A DNA stretch of 15,018 nucleotides from CAYSND01 sp964642235 (GTDB lineage: Bacteria > Bacteroidota > Bacteroidia > Bacteroidales > UBA932). The stretch covers positions 1 through 15,018 of the forward strand of contig CAZXOP010000040.1 of assembly GCA_964642235.1 (NCBI GenBank), read 5' to 3'. The notes below the pieces were generated by a model. It was not told where the DNA came from. It did not search any database and saw nothing but the letters and a program-made list of their open reading frames with translations. Shown here piece by piece: positions 1 to 6,502 of this stretch. Position numbers and translations under genes: made by a program. The stretch's first letter is position 1, and each line of letters opens with the position of its first letter.

Positions 1-974
1 CCGAGAGTATACATTGGAATTAGAGGGGTCATCCCCATTGAGTCCCCAAAGTCGTATTCGAATTTTCCTTTGGTAAGTTTTGGACAGCTACTGCTTTCAG
101 CAGCAATAAAATCAAAATGTCTCCTCCCTGCAAGTTGGTGTCTGTAAAAAGGAAGCGATATTCCACCAAAATTAGACCCCCCTCCGAAAGCTCCTATTAT
201 AATATCAGGGTAATCATTAGCCATTTCGAACTGTTTTTCTGCCTCAAGTCCTATTACTGTTTGGTGTAGCATAACGAAATTAAGAACACTTCCGAGAGTA
301 TATTTAGTGTCAGGTTGGGTTAAAGCCTTTTCACAAGCCTCCGAAATGGCCATTCCAAGTGTGCCGGGGGTGCTTGGGTTCTTTGCAAGTATCTCCCTTC
401 CAACTTTTGTGGTCATACTTGGAGATGGGATTACCCTCCCACCATAAGTTTTCATAACAGTTTTTCTTAAAGGCTTCTGTTGGTAACTTACTTTGACCAT
501 AAACACCTCTGTGTCGAGTCCGAAGTGAGTTCCTGCGATAGTTATAGCCGATCCCCATTGACCTGCCCCTGTCTCAGTGGTAAGGTGTTTAACCCCCTCT
601 ATTTTATTATAATATGCTTGAGGGATAGCAGAGTTAAGCTTATGAGAGCCTACCGGAGAGACACTTTCGTTTTTAAAATATATTCTTGCAGGTGTATCTA
701 ATGCCTTTTCAAGTCCACTTGCCCTTATTAAAGGGGATGGGCGATAAATCTGATATAAGGTTCTTACCTCTTCAGGAATCTCTATCCATCGCTCCTTTGA
801 GAACTCCTGTTCTATTAGCCCTTTTGCAAAAAGCGGCTCCATATCTTGAGGCTCAAGGGGGAGTTTAGTGCGAGGGTTTAACATTGGTTGTAATGGTTTC
901 ATATCGGCAAGGACATTATACCAAGCTGTTGGGATTTCTTCATCCGGAAGGAAGAATTTTTTAGTGGTTTTCAT
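1..974 (-). CDS. trpB: TrpB2-type tryptophan synthase beta chain (3' end beyond window)
   Basis: PLP enzyme that condenses indole with serine to give tryptophan, the last step of tryptophan synthesis; cytoplasmic. The frame is open from the ATG at 974 to the window edge with no stop, giving about 324 N-terminal residues of a family of roughly 450. The start reads MKTTKKFFLPDEEIPTAWYN, typical of the longer TrpB2 (TrpB-related) group rather than classical TrpB. The PLP lysine lies in GSHKLNSA (K112), followed by the conserved ETGAGQWGSA stretch. No trpA is visible; TrpB2 enzymes often occur without an adjacent trpA. The gene sits behind the Trp-codon leader peptide and terminator at 1017-1148, so its transcription is probably attenuated by charged tRNA-Trp (inference). 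There is no frameshift in the part seen. Family assignment is firm; whether it supports bulk synthesis or indole salvage is not decidable here. Confidence 0.93.
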   Translation of the reverse strand, partial: MKTTKKFFLPDEEIPTAWYNVLADMKPLQPMLNPRTKLPLEPQDMEPLFAKGLIEQEFSKERWIEIPEEVRTLYQIYRPSPLIRASGLEKALDTPARIYFKNESVSPVGSHKLNSAIPQAYYNKIEGVKHLTTETGAGQWGSAITIAGTHFGLDTEVFMVKVSYQQKPLRKTVMKTYGGRVIPSPSMTTKVGREILAKNPSTPGTLGMAISEACEKALTQPDTKYTLGSVLNFVMLHQTVIGLEAEKQFEMANDYPDIIIGAFGGGSNFGGISLPFYRHQLAGRRHFDFIAAESSSCPKLTKGKFEYDFGDSMGMTPLIPMYTL

Positions 975-1016
975 AAAGCAACATATTAATTTTTAATCGT
1001 CTATCATTTTTAAATC

Positions 1017-1047
1017 AAAAAAGCCCTTCGTGCGAACACAAAGGGCT
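1017..1047 (-). terminator. Rho-independent attenuator hairpin upstream of trpB2
   Basis: Read on the minus strand, AGCCCTTTGTG pairs with CACGAAGGGCT around a TTCG tetraloop. This is an 11-bp stem with one G-U wobble, followed immediately by five T. It lies between the Trp-rich leader peptide (stop at 1071) and trpB2 (start at 974), where an attenuator terminator would sit. A competing pairing is possible: GCGCAAA inside the leader reading frame (1081-1087) can pair with TTTGTGT of the terminator 5' arm (1036-1042), with two G-U pairs. That would be a weak antiterminator. Confidence 0.85.
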
Positions 1048-1070
1048 GAATATACTTTTATACTATAAGT

Positions 1071-1148
1071 TTACAACAGGTTTGCGCCGCGGGAATTATT
1101 ATTCACGTGCCACCACCAACTGTTAACTATGATATTGTTTCGTTTCAT
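1071..1148 (-). CDS. trpL: Tryptophan leader peptide (25 aa, three tandem Trp codons)
   Basis: A short frame reads MKRNNIIVNSWWWHVNNN followed by SRGANLL and a TAA stop. Three consecutive TGG codons occupy 1110-1118. Tandem Trp codons are very rare by chance, and this frame lies between a consensus promoter (1156-1186) and an intrinsic terminator (1017-1047) in front of a tryptophan synthase gene, so it is read as an attenuation leader peptide. Its ATG is only 7 nt beyond the -7 element, so the transcript would start at or a few nt before the start codon and carry no ribosome binding site. The 24-nt distance from the stop codon to the terminator stem, and the weak antiterminator half inside codons 21-23, suit ribosome-stalling control: a ribosome stalled at Trp leaves that half free, and one reaching the stop covers it. 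The mechanism is inferred by analogy with enterobacterial trpL. Confidence 0.85.
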   Translation of the reverse strand: MKRNNIIVNSWWWHVNNNSRGANLL

Positions 1149-1155
1149 TCGATGA

Positions 1156-1186
1156 CAAAGGTAGTAATAAGTATAAAATCACCAAA
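1156..1186 (-). promoter_or_regulatory. Full-consensus Bacteroidetes promoter for the trp leader
   Basis: On the minus strand, TTTG (1183-1186), a 19-nt spacer and TACCTTTG (1156-1163) match the Bacteroidetes primary sigma consensus TTTG / TAnnTTTG exactly. The same arrangement and spacing recur in front of cysS and the tRNA-Glu gene in this window. The start of transcription is expected around 1150-1152, almost on top of the leader peptide ATG at 1148. Confidence 0.85.
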
Positions 1187-1192
1187 AAAAAA

Positions 1193-1558
1193 TTATTCTT
1201 CACATTCAAATATAGAGACCATTCCGTCATCCCCTATTATATAATAGTAGTCATAACAGATTAATTTAAGGGAATTTCGCTTATTAATATTCTCCTCTAT
1301 TGAGGTCATATAATCAAAATTAAAACCCATTTCAAAGAGGGTTTTACAGGGGCACTTTTCCTTTCCCGATAAAATAATAGATTCGAGAATAGCGTGATTC
1401 TTTTTTAAGATTCTATTTATTTTAAGTATATGTGAATACTTCATTCGGTAGAGATCGTTGTTATATGAAGCACGACACCCTTCATCACAGAACTTTTTAT
1501 CACTTCTTCCTAATAACTTCTTTCCGCACTCTAAACATTTTTTTTCGCTATTTTCCAT
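1193..1558 (-). CDS. Small Cys-rich zinc-ribbon-like protein, function unknown
   Basis: Encodes 121 aa. The N-terminus has C8-x2-C11 (CLECGK) and C24-x3-C28 (KKFCDEGC), a four-cysteine arrangement expected to bind zinc, followed by RASYNNDLYR and a lysine-rich helical stretch (about 40-65). Further cysteines at 69, 71, 101 and 119 are not in an obvious second ribbon. I recognise the pattern, including the later GFNFDYMTS segment, as a small conserved Bacteroidetes protein of unknown function, sometimes labelled DUF2116-like Zn-ribbon. It is divergent from ssb across 211 nt. No exact TAnnTTTG element is seen before its ATG. Nucleic-acid binding is a reasonable guess from the zinc ribbon but is not shown. 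Confidence 0.8.
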   Translation of the reverse strand: MENSEKKCLECGKKLLGRSDKKFCDEGCRASYNNDLYRMKYSHILKINRILKKNHAILESIILSGKEKCPCKTLFEMGFNFDYMTSIEENINKRNSLKLICYDYYYIIGDDGMVSIFECEE

Positions 1559-1769
1559 ATTTTAAGCTCTTTGTCTCCAAAAATAATGGAATTTTCACCC
1601 CATTACAAGTTATAATGTAAACTTTTTCTCTTTATAAAAATGAACCCTTTTTTTATAAATTTTAGAGGCTTATTAGACGGATATAAACGTTTTTAAGCGG
1701 ATAAAGTGAAGATTAAAGAGAAAATGGGAGCTTGCTTTGTATCGTTATTAATTATTAAAAAAACAAATT

Positions 1770-2105
1770 ATGGACAGATCAATTAACAGAATCGAGTTGA
1801 GAGGGAATGTGGGGCAGGAACCTCGCATTAACGAAGTGGGCGAAAGCTCCGTGATTAAATTTACCTTAGCTACTAACGAAAGATTTAAGGACAGAAACGG
1901 AACCTTGAAAGAGGAGACGACCTGGCATAATATAGTTGCTTGGGCAGGGAAAGGGATTGTGGACTTTAAAGAGATTAAAAAGGGGAGATGCGTCTCAGTT
2001 ACAGGGAGGGTACGAAATAATAAATATACCACTCCGGAAGGGGATGAACGTCAGTATAATGATGTCCTTGCCAACAGACTGGCTGTAGAGACCGAAGGTT
2101 TGTAA
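1770..2105 (+). CDS. ssb: Short single-stranded DNA-binding protein without acidic C-tail
   Basis: Encodes a 111-aa OB-fold protein that binds single-stranded DNA. The start MDRSINRIELRGNVGQEPRI matches the first strands of the SSB fold. ESSVIKFTLATNERFK, EETTWHNIVAW and KKGRCVSVTGRVRNNKY are the usual SSB core blocks. The protein stops right after the fold at VLANRLAVETEGL. It therefore lacks the flexible linker and the acidic DDDLPF-like tip that replicative SSBs use to recruit partner proteins. Short tail-less SSBs are found as second copies in Bacteroidetes and on mobile DNA, so this is probably not the main replicative SSB. A weak promoter-like TTGCTTTG, one base off consensus, lies about 30 nt upstream (1733-1740). 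The next gene on the strand is the Abi-type gene, with its own promoter. Confidence 0.9.
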   Translation: MDRSINRIELRGNVGQEPRINEVGESSVIKFTLATNERFKDRNGTLKEETTWHNIVAWAGKGIVDFKEIKKGRCVSVTGRVRNNKYTTPEGDERQYNDVLANRLAVETEGL

Positions 2106-2146
2106 ATGAAGCCCCCTTGTCAAATGGTTTTATTTAGTAGAATTTT

Positions 2147-2177
2147 TTTAGTGAATTCAAAAAAAGTAGTACCTTTG
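2147..2177 (+). promoter_or_regulatory. Promoter for the Abi leader RNA / abi gene
   Basis: TACCTTTG at 2170-2177 is an exact TAnnTTTG -7 element. At the usual 19-nt spacing the -33 box is TTTA (2147-2150), one base off TTTG. Transcription should begin near 2181-2183, just before the hairpin at 2189-2229, leaving a leader of about 65 nt before the abi ATG at 2248. Confidence 0.65.
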
Positions 2178-2180
2178 CAT

Positions 2181-2241
2181 ACAATAGTACCAGCCACGCT
2201 TCACATAAGAACAGCGCACCCGGGCTGGTTTTCGATTTTAT
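2181..2241 (+). ncRNA. Candidate structured RNA in front of the AbiF-like gene
   Basis: The segment between the predicted transcription start and the abi ATG folds as a closed element. ACCAGCC (2189-2195) pairs with GGCTGGT (2223-2229), and inside it CGCT (2197-2200) pairs with AGCG (2213-2216) around a 12-nt loop. The outer stem runs directly into a T-rich tract (TTTTCGATTTTA), so it could end a short transcript of roughly 55-60 nt or act as an attenuator for abi. AbiF systems have been reported to be toxin-antitoxin modules with a conserved noncoding RNA as antitoxin, and position and size make this a candidate. No homology to a described RNA has been tested; the limits are approximate. Confidence 0.5.
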
Positions 2242-2247
2242 AGCATC

Positions 2248-3144
2248 ATGAAATACTTAAAACAACCTCTAAGTATCTCTGATCAGGTGCTAAAGCTTAA
2301 ACAGAGGGGGCTGATTATTGAGAACGAAAAGAAAGCACATGAAATTCTTTCCAATATCAGTTATTATCGCTTGAGAGCATATACCTACCCATTTCAGGAT
2401 AACGATAACTTAGAGCATCCATTCATTGGCAGTATTAGATTTGAACAAATTAAATCACTCTATGACTTTGACACACAGTTAAGACTTATTATATTCCAAG
2501 CTACCGAAACGATTGAAATAGCTCTACGAACTCAAATCATACATCAATTTGCAATGACCTATGGTAGTCATTGGTATAATAACCCTGCTCTTTATAGGGA
2601 TTCTGTAAGATTTGCTAATCATATTGGTAGTCTGCAAAATGAAATACAACGCAGTAGTGAAGTTTTTATAGACCATTACAAAAATAAATACTCACATCCA
2701 ACGCAACCACCTGCTTGGATGAGTTTAGAAGTAGCTAGTATGGGTTTATTATCGAAGATATTTGAGAACTTAAATATGAGCAAAGAGAAAAAGGCGATAC
2801 TTCAACACTTTGGTCTAAAAAAAATAGATATTTTGGAAAATTGGATACACTCTTTTACAACATTACGTAATATTTGTGCGCATCATGGTAGAACTTGGAA
2901 TAGAAGACTGCAACCTATAAAGATACCTACTAATACTGAATATGTTTTTTTGCTAAAGAGAGATGTCTATCCTAACAAACTTTATATTTACCTTTCATGT
3001 ATACAATATGTTCTCGATATTATTGATAATCATAGTACCTTCAAAGTGCTATTAAAACGCCTTATTTTAGATTATTCGTATAAACATATAATAAAAGATA
3101 TGGGTTTTCACGAAGAATGGGAAAAAGAACCACTATGGCAATAA
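2248..3144 (+). CDS. Abi_2 (AbiD/AbiF-like) abortive infection protein with two HEPN-type motifs
   Basis: Encodes 298 aa of the Abi_2 family, implicated in phage abortive infection. Family hallmarks are ISYYRLRAYTYPFQ (37-50), SLYDFDTQLR (70-79), QPPAWMSLEVASMGLLSKIF (153-172) and the C-terminal GFHEEWEKEPLW. Two RxxxxH motifs are visible: R94-TQII-H99 and R207-NICA-H212, the latter in LRNICAHHGRTWNRR. These are the catalytic signature of HEPN ribonucleases, and having two resembles the layout proposed for AbiF as a relative of Cas13. The likely action is growth-arresting RNA cleavage after infection (inference). The gene has its own promoter and a hairpin leader (2181-2241), and sits alone between ssb and cysS. 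Its base composition appears more AT-rich and poorer in GGG and CCC codons than its neighbours (a visual impression, not counted), in line with horizontal acquisition. Confidence 0.9.
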   Translation: MKYLKQPLSISDQVLKLKQRGLIIENEKKAHEILSNISYYRLRAYTYPFQDNDNLEHPFIGSIRFEQIKSLYDFDTQLRLIIFQATETIEIALRTQIIHQFAMTYGSHWYNNPALYRDSVRFANHIGSLQNEIQRSSEVFIDHYKNKYSHPTQPPAWMSLEVASMGLLSKIFENLNMSKEKKAILQHFGLKKIDILENWIHSFTTLRNICAHHGRTWNRRLQPIKIPTNTEYVFLLKRDVYPNKLYIYLSCIQYVLDIIDNHSTFKVLLKRLILDYSYKHIIKDMGFHEEWEKEPLWQ

Positions 3145-3145
3145 A

Positions 3146-3169
3146 ACTCCTTGATGATTTGTAAGGAGT
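3146..3169 (+). other. Inverted repeat after abi, overlapping the cysS -33 box
   Basis: ACTCCTT (3146-3152) and AAGGAGT (3163-3169) form a perfect 7-bp stem with a 10-nt loop right after the abi stop. On the plus strand it is followed by A, not T, so it is not a standard intrinsic terminator for abi. The TTTG -33 box of the cysS promoter sits in its loop. Its role is unresolved. Confidence 0.4.
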
Positions 3170-3188
3170 AAAAAAAAAGGTAACTTTG
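3158..3188 (+). promoter_or_regulatory. Full-consensus promoter for cysS
   Basis: TTTG (3158-3161), a 19-nt spacer and TAACTTTG (3181-3188) match the Bacteroidetes consensus exactly. The element also settles the cysS start: an in-frame TTG at 3186 lies inside the -7 box and cannot be translated from this promoter, so the ATG at 3207 is the start. Confidence 0.85.
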
Positions 3189-3206
3189 TCATTTAAATGT
3201 AACTAT

Positions 3207-4682
3207 ATGGCAAAGGATATCTTTATTTACAATACGCTGACAAGAAAGAAGGAGTTGTTTACTCCGCTTCACACCGATATGGTAGGACTTTATGTTTGTG
3301 GACCTACTGTATATGGAGAACCACACCTTGGGCATGCAAGACCGGGAGTTACTTATGATGTGCTTGTAAGGATGTTTAAGTACTTTGGTTATAAAGTCAG
3401 GTATGTCAGGAATATTACAGATGTGGGACACCTTGAAAATGATGCCGATGAGGGGGATGATAAGATAGAGAAAAAGGCAAGATTAGAGTTCTTAGAGCCA
3501 ATGGAGATAGCCCAGACATATACTCTAATGTATCAAGAGGCTATGAAAAGGCTTAATACTCTTCCACCGAGTATAGAGCCAAGGGCTTCAGGGCATATAT
3601 TAGAGCAGATAGCTCTGATTAAAGAGATTTTTAATGCCGGATTTGCTTATGAGAGTAATGGTTCGGTCTATTTCGATGTGGAGGCATATAATAAAAAGCA
3701 CCGTTATGGAATACTTTCAGGTCGTTCTCTTGATGATATGATTGCTAATACGCGGGTATTAGATGGGCAGGATGATAAACGCTCCCCTTTTGACTTTGCC
3801 CTTTGGAAAAAAGCCTCTCCGGAGCATATAATGAAATGGGACTCCCCTTGGAGTTTAGGTTTCCCAGGATGGCATCTTGAATGTTCTGCAATGAGTGCTA
3901 AATATCTTGGTGAAGAGTTTGATATACACGGAGGCGGGATGGATTTACTATTTCCTCATCATGAATGCGAATTGGCACAGAATCAAGCTTCAAGAGGTAC
4001 ATCAGGGGTAAGATATTGGATGCATAATAATATGATTACTATCAATGGGCAGAAGATGGGTAAGTCGCTGGGTAACTTTATTACTCTAAATGAACTCTTT
4101 AACGGTACTCATAAAATGCTTGAGCAGTCATATTCTCCTATGACCATAAGGCTTTTTATTTTACAAGCACATTATCGCAGCACTTTAGATTTTAGTAATG
4201 CTGCTTTACAGGGGGCAGAAAAGGGGCTAAAAAGGGTTTTACAAGCTGCAAAAGATGTCAAATCTCTATCAGTTAAAGAGGGAGTACAGGAGAATGAAGA
4301 GGTTTTAACTCTTTACAAAGGGGTTTTGGATGCACTATGTGATGATATGAATACCCCTATAGCCCTCTCTCATATTTTTGATGCAGTTCGTATAGTTAAT
4401 TCAACTAAAGAGGGACAAATATCTCTAAATGGGGAGGATAAAACTCGTCTTGACCATCTATTTAATGTCGTGCTACCTGATGTGTTGGGGATAGTAGATG
4501 AGCGTACTGAATCAGGAAATGAGACACTAATTTCAGGACTTATGGAGATGGTATTGGAGATGCGAAAAACTGCTAAATCCAATAAAGACTTTGCAACAAG
4601 CGATAAGATAAGGGATAATCTAAAGGAGCTTGGCGTTCAGATAAAAGATACTAAGGATGGCGCTGAATGGTCGCTCTCCTAA
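3207..4682 (+). CDS. cysS: Cysteinyl-tRNA synthetase
   Basis: Class I aminoacyl-tRNA synthetase that activates cysteine with ATP and loads it on tRNA-Cys; cytoplasmic and essential. It has 491 aa, near the family's usual length. The N-terminus holds CGPTVYGEPHLGHARPG, with the HIGH-type signature as HLGH (40-43). The KMSKS loop is KMGKS (283-287). The zinc-binding residues that discriminate cysteine are all present: C31, C226 (in WHLECS), H251 and E255 (in FPHHECE). The start is the ATG at 3207, because an earlier in-frame TTG overlaps the promoter. The gene is followed tail to tail by osmC on the other strand; the two share four bases at their stop codons. Confidence 0.98.
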   Translation: MAKDIFIYNTLTRKKELFTPLHTDMVGLYVCGPTVYGEPHLGHARPGVTYDVLVRMFKYFGYKVRYVRNITDVGHLENDADEGDDKIEKKARLEFLEPMEIAQTYTLMYQEAMKRLNTLPPSIEPRASGHILEQIALIKEIFNAGFAYESNGSVYFDVEAYNKKHRYGILSGRSLDDMIANTRVLDGQDDKRSPFDFALWKKASPEHIMKWDSPWSLGFPGWHLECSAMSAKYLGEEFDIHGGGMDLLFPHHECELAQNQASRGTSGVRYWMHNNMITINGQKMGKSLGNFITLNELFNGTHKMLEQSYSPMTIRLFILQAHYRSTLDFSNAALQGAEKGLKRVLQAAKDVKSLSVKEGVQENEEVLTLYKGVLDALCDDMNTPIALSHIFDAVRIVNSTKEGQISLNGEDKTRLDHLFNVVLPDVLGIVDERTESGNETLISGLMEMVLEMRKTAKSNKDFATSDKIRDNLKELGVQIKDTKDGAEWSLS

Positions 4683-5086
4683 TAATTGAAAACAATAGTT
4701 TTTATAATATCAGGGTGAAGGCTGTTTGCGACAGGACAGGTTCTTGCAGCAGATTCAATAAGCCTTTTCTCTTTGTCTGAGTAATTATTCCCCTTAGGAA
4801 AATTGAACTCGACCTTTATTTCCGCCACTCTGCGAGGGTTTGATGCCATTATTTTCTCTATTTCGATAGTAGTGCCCTCTAATGAGAATCCATAAGAATT
4901 AGCTGACATCCCCATGATAGTAAGCATACAAGAGGCAAGGGATGCTGAAAAGATATCTGTAGGAGAGAAAAATTCCCCTTTTCCATTATTATCGAGTGGG
5001 GCATCAGTAATAATTTTATTCCCTGATTGGATATGCTCCATCTCAGTGCGTAAATTACCGAGATAGATGGTCCTCATTTTAGTCAT
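4679..5086 (-). CDS. OsmC family protein (peroxiredoxin-like)
   Basis: Encodes a 135-aa OsmC/Ohr superfamily protein; well-studied members reduce organic hydroperoxides using two cysteines. Both cysteines are present: C53 in SASLASCMLTIMG and C117 in ARTCPVANSLHP. The FSPTDIFSASLASC block is the helix that carries the first one. The length is typical of short OsmC-like proteins (YhfA-like) rather than a clear Ohr, so the exact substrate is open. The start overlaps the last 8 bases of miaB, so it is probably translated from the miaB transcript. The ATG at 5086 is used; a second in-frame ATG three codons later (MRTIYLGN) is also possible. The 3' end overlaps the cysS stop by four bases. Confidence 0.9.
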   Translation of the reverse strand: MTKMRTIYLGNLRTEMEHIQSGNKIITDAPLDNNGKGEFFSPTDIFSASLASCMLTIMGMSANSYGFSLEGTTIEIEKIMASNPRRVAEIKVEFNFPKGNNYSDKEKRLIESAARTCPVANSLHPDIIKTIVFNY

Positions 5087-6452
5087 GGCGATGAAATATT
5101 TTATAGTGATTGTGATCTTCTTTTACTATGGATGCAAGTAGTGTTGCAGAGGTACATTTCTCCACTTTAACTATTACATACTCTCCCGGTTTATGATTTT
5201 CAGCAGGAAAAACACAAACTTTATTTCCTGAAGTTCTTCCGAAAAGTTCTTCCTTACTCTTCTTAGAGGGGCCCTCAATCAAAACTTCAAAAGTTTGTCC
5301 GATATCACGTTTATTACTTGCAAGTGAGAGTTCATTCTGCAAAGCAATTATCTCATTCAGCCTCCTTGTTTTGGTCTCAAGAGGAACATCGTCAGGGAAA
5401 GAACGGGCAGCTTTAGTGTCAGGTCTTTCAGAGTATTGGAACATAAATGCCCCATCAAATCCTACTATCTCCATAAGTGAGAGGGTCTGTTGATGATCTT
5501 CTTCAGTTTCAGAGCAGAATCCTGCTATTATATCTGTTGTTATACAGGCTTCAGGAACAAACTCCCTAATTTTACGTATTCTTTCCAAATATGATTCACG
5601 ACTATATTTCCTATTCATTTTTTCAAGGATTCTATTGCTTCCCGACTGAACAGGGAGATGAATATGAGCACATATATTACGATACATAGCCATAGAGTAG
5701 AGGACACTATTTCCCATATCTTTTGGATGAGAGGTGGAGAAACGGACTCTTAACAGAGGGTTTATTAGAGCAACCATCTCTAACAACTGAGCAAAATTAA
5801 CAGTTTCAGTCGGGTTATCGGGTTCACGCCAGAGATATGAATCGACATTCTGCCCTAATAGATTTACCTCTCGATACCCCATGTCGAATAGAGATTTCGC
5901 CTCTTTGACTATAGTCTGTGGATCTCGACTTCTCTCTCTCCCCCTTACAAATGGGACTATACAGTAGGTACACATATTATCACACCCTCTCATTATGGAG
6001 ATAAAAGAGGTAACTCCGTTTTCGTCCATTCTTACAGGGTCAATGTCATCATAAGTCTCTTTTTTAGAAAGAGTTACATTTATCTGTTTTGGTTCTCCTT
6101 GTAGAGCGGTTAAAAGTGAGGGGAGCTCCCTATAAGAGTCAGGTCCTATTACAATATCCACAGCAGGGTGTTCAAGAAGGGACTCTTTTAGTCTCTGTGC
6201 CATACACCCCAATACCCCAATCATAACCCCCCTTCTTCGCTTTTTTTCTTGTAAAAACCTTTCAAGCCTCCCAAATACCCTCTGCTCTGCATTCTCTCTT
6301 ATGGAACAGGTATTAATAAGAAGTAATTCTGCCTCTTCAATACTATCACAGAGATTATAACCCTCCTTTAAAAGAATGGATAAGACAAGTTCTGTGTCAT
6401 ATACATTCATCTGGCACCCATAAGTTTCTATAAATACCCTCTTTTTATTCAT
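5079..6452 (-). CDS. miaB: tRNA-2-methylthio-N6-dimethylallyladenosine synthase MiaB
   Basis: Radical-SAM methylthiotransferase that converts i6A37 to ms2i6A37 in tRNAs reading codons beginning with U. It is a full-length 457-aa protein. The UPF0004 domain cysteines for the auxiliary cluster are C13 (YGCQMN), C49 (NTCSIRE) and C83 (LGCMAQ). The radical-SAM CxxxCxxC is C157, C161, C164 in RGCDNMCTYC, and the VPFVRGRERSR sequence after it is characteristic of MiaB. The C-terminus from about 385 is the TRAM domain. The -7 element TATCTTTG (6457-6464) lies only 4 nt before the ATG, so the mRNA is probably leaderless. It is the first gene of a two-gene unit with osmC and is divergent from the lipoprotein gene at 6503. 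Confidence 0.97.
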   Translation of the reverse strand: MNKKRVFIETYGCQMNVYDTELVLSILLKEGYNLCDSIEEAELLLINTCSIRENAEQRVFGRLERFLQEKKRRRGVMIGVLGCMAQRLKESLLEHPAVDIVIGPDSYRELPSLLTALQGEPKQINVTLSKKETYDDIDPVRMDENGVTSFISIMRGCDNMCTYCIVPFVRGRERSRDPQTIVKEAKSLFDMGYREVNLLGQNVDSYLWREPDNPTETVNFAQLLEMVALINPLLRVRFSTSHPKDMGNSVLYSMAMYRNICAHIHLPVQSGSNRILEKMNRKYSRESYLERIRKIREFVPEACITTDIIAGFCSETEEDHQQTLSLMEIVGFDGAFMFQYSERPDTKAARSFPDDVPLETKTRRLNEIIALQNELSLASNKRDIGQTFEVLIEGPSKKSKEELFGRTSGNKVCVFPAENHKPGEYVIVKVEKCTSATLLASIVKEDHNHYKIFHRHD

Positions 6453-6456
6453 ACAG

Positions 6457-6464
6457 CAAAGATA
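6457..6464 (-). promoter_or_regulatory. -7 element for miaB-osmC
   Basis: TATCTTTG on the minus strand matches TAnnTTTG exactly and ends 4 nt before the miaB ATG at 6452. There is no TTTG at the 19-nt spacing; the nearest is 23 nt upstream (6488-6491). Transcription would start on or next to the ATG. Confidence 0.55.
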
Positions 6465-6473
6465 AGTTTTTTA

Positions 6474-6481
6474 TATCTTTG
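6474..6481 (+). promoter_or_regulatory. -7 element for the lipoprotein/SPOR pair
   Basis: TATCTTTG on the plus strand is an exact -7 match, 21 nt before the ATG at 6503. It is 9 nt away from the identical element on the opposite strand (6457-6464), so the -33 region of each overlaps the -7 region of the other. No TTTG is seen at the expected -33 position. Confidence 0.6.
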
Positions 6482-6502
6482 TAGAATCAAAATTATTTAT
6501 TT

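Noticed and set aside
1733..1740. TTGCTTTG as ssb promoter
   Set aside because: One mismatch to TAnnTTTG and no TTTG box at the right distance; too weak for its own entry.
2106..2160. Terminator after ssb
   Set aside because: No convincing stem precedes the T-run at 2143-2149.
3146..3169. Inverted repeat after abi as a terminator
   Set aside because: On the abi strand the stem is followed by A residues, and its loop holds the cysS -33 box; kept only as an unresolved inverted repeat.
3186..3206. Upstream TTG start for cysS adding seven residues
   Set aside because: The TTG is part of the -7 promoter element TAACTTTG, so it would not be transcribed from that promoter; family N-termini fit the ATG at 3207.
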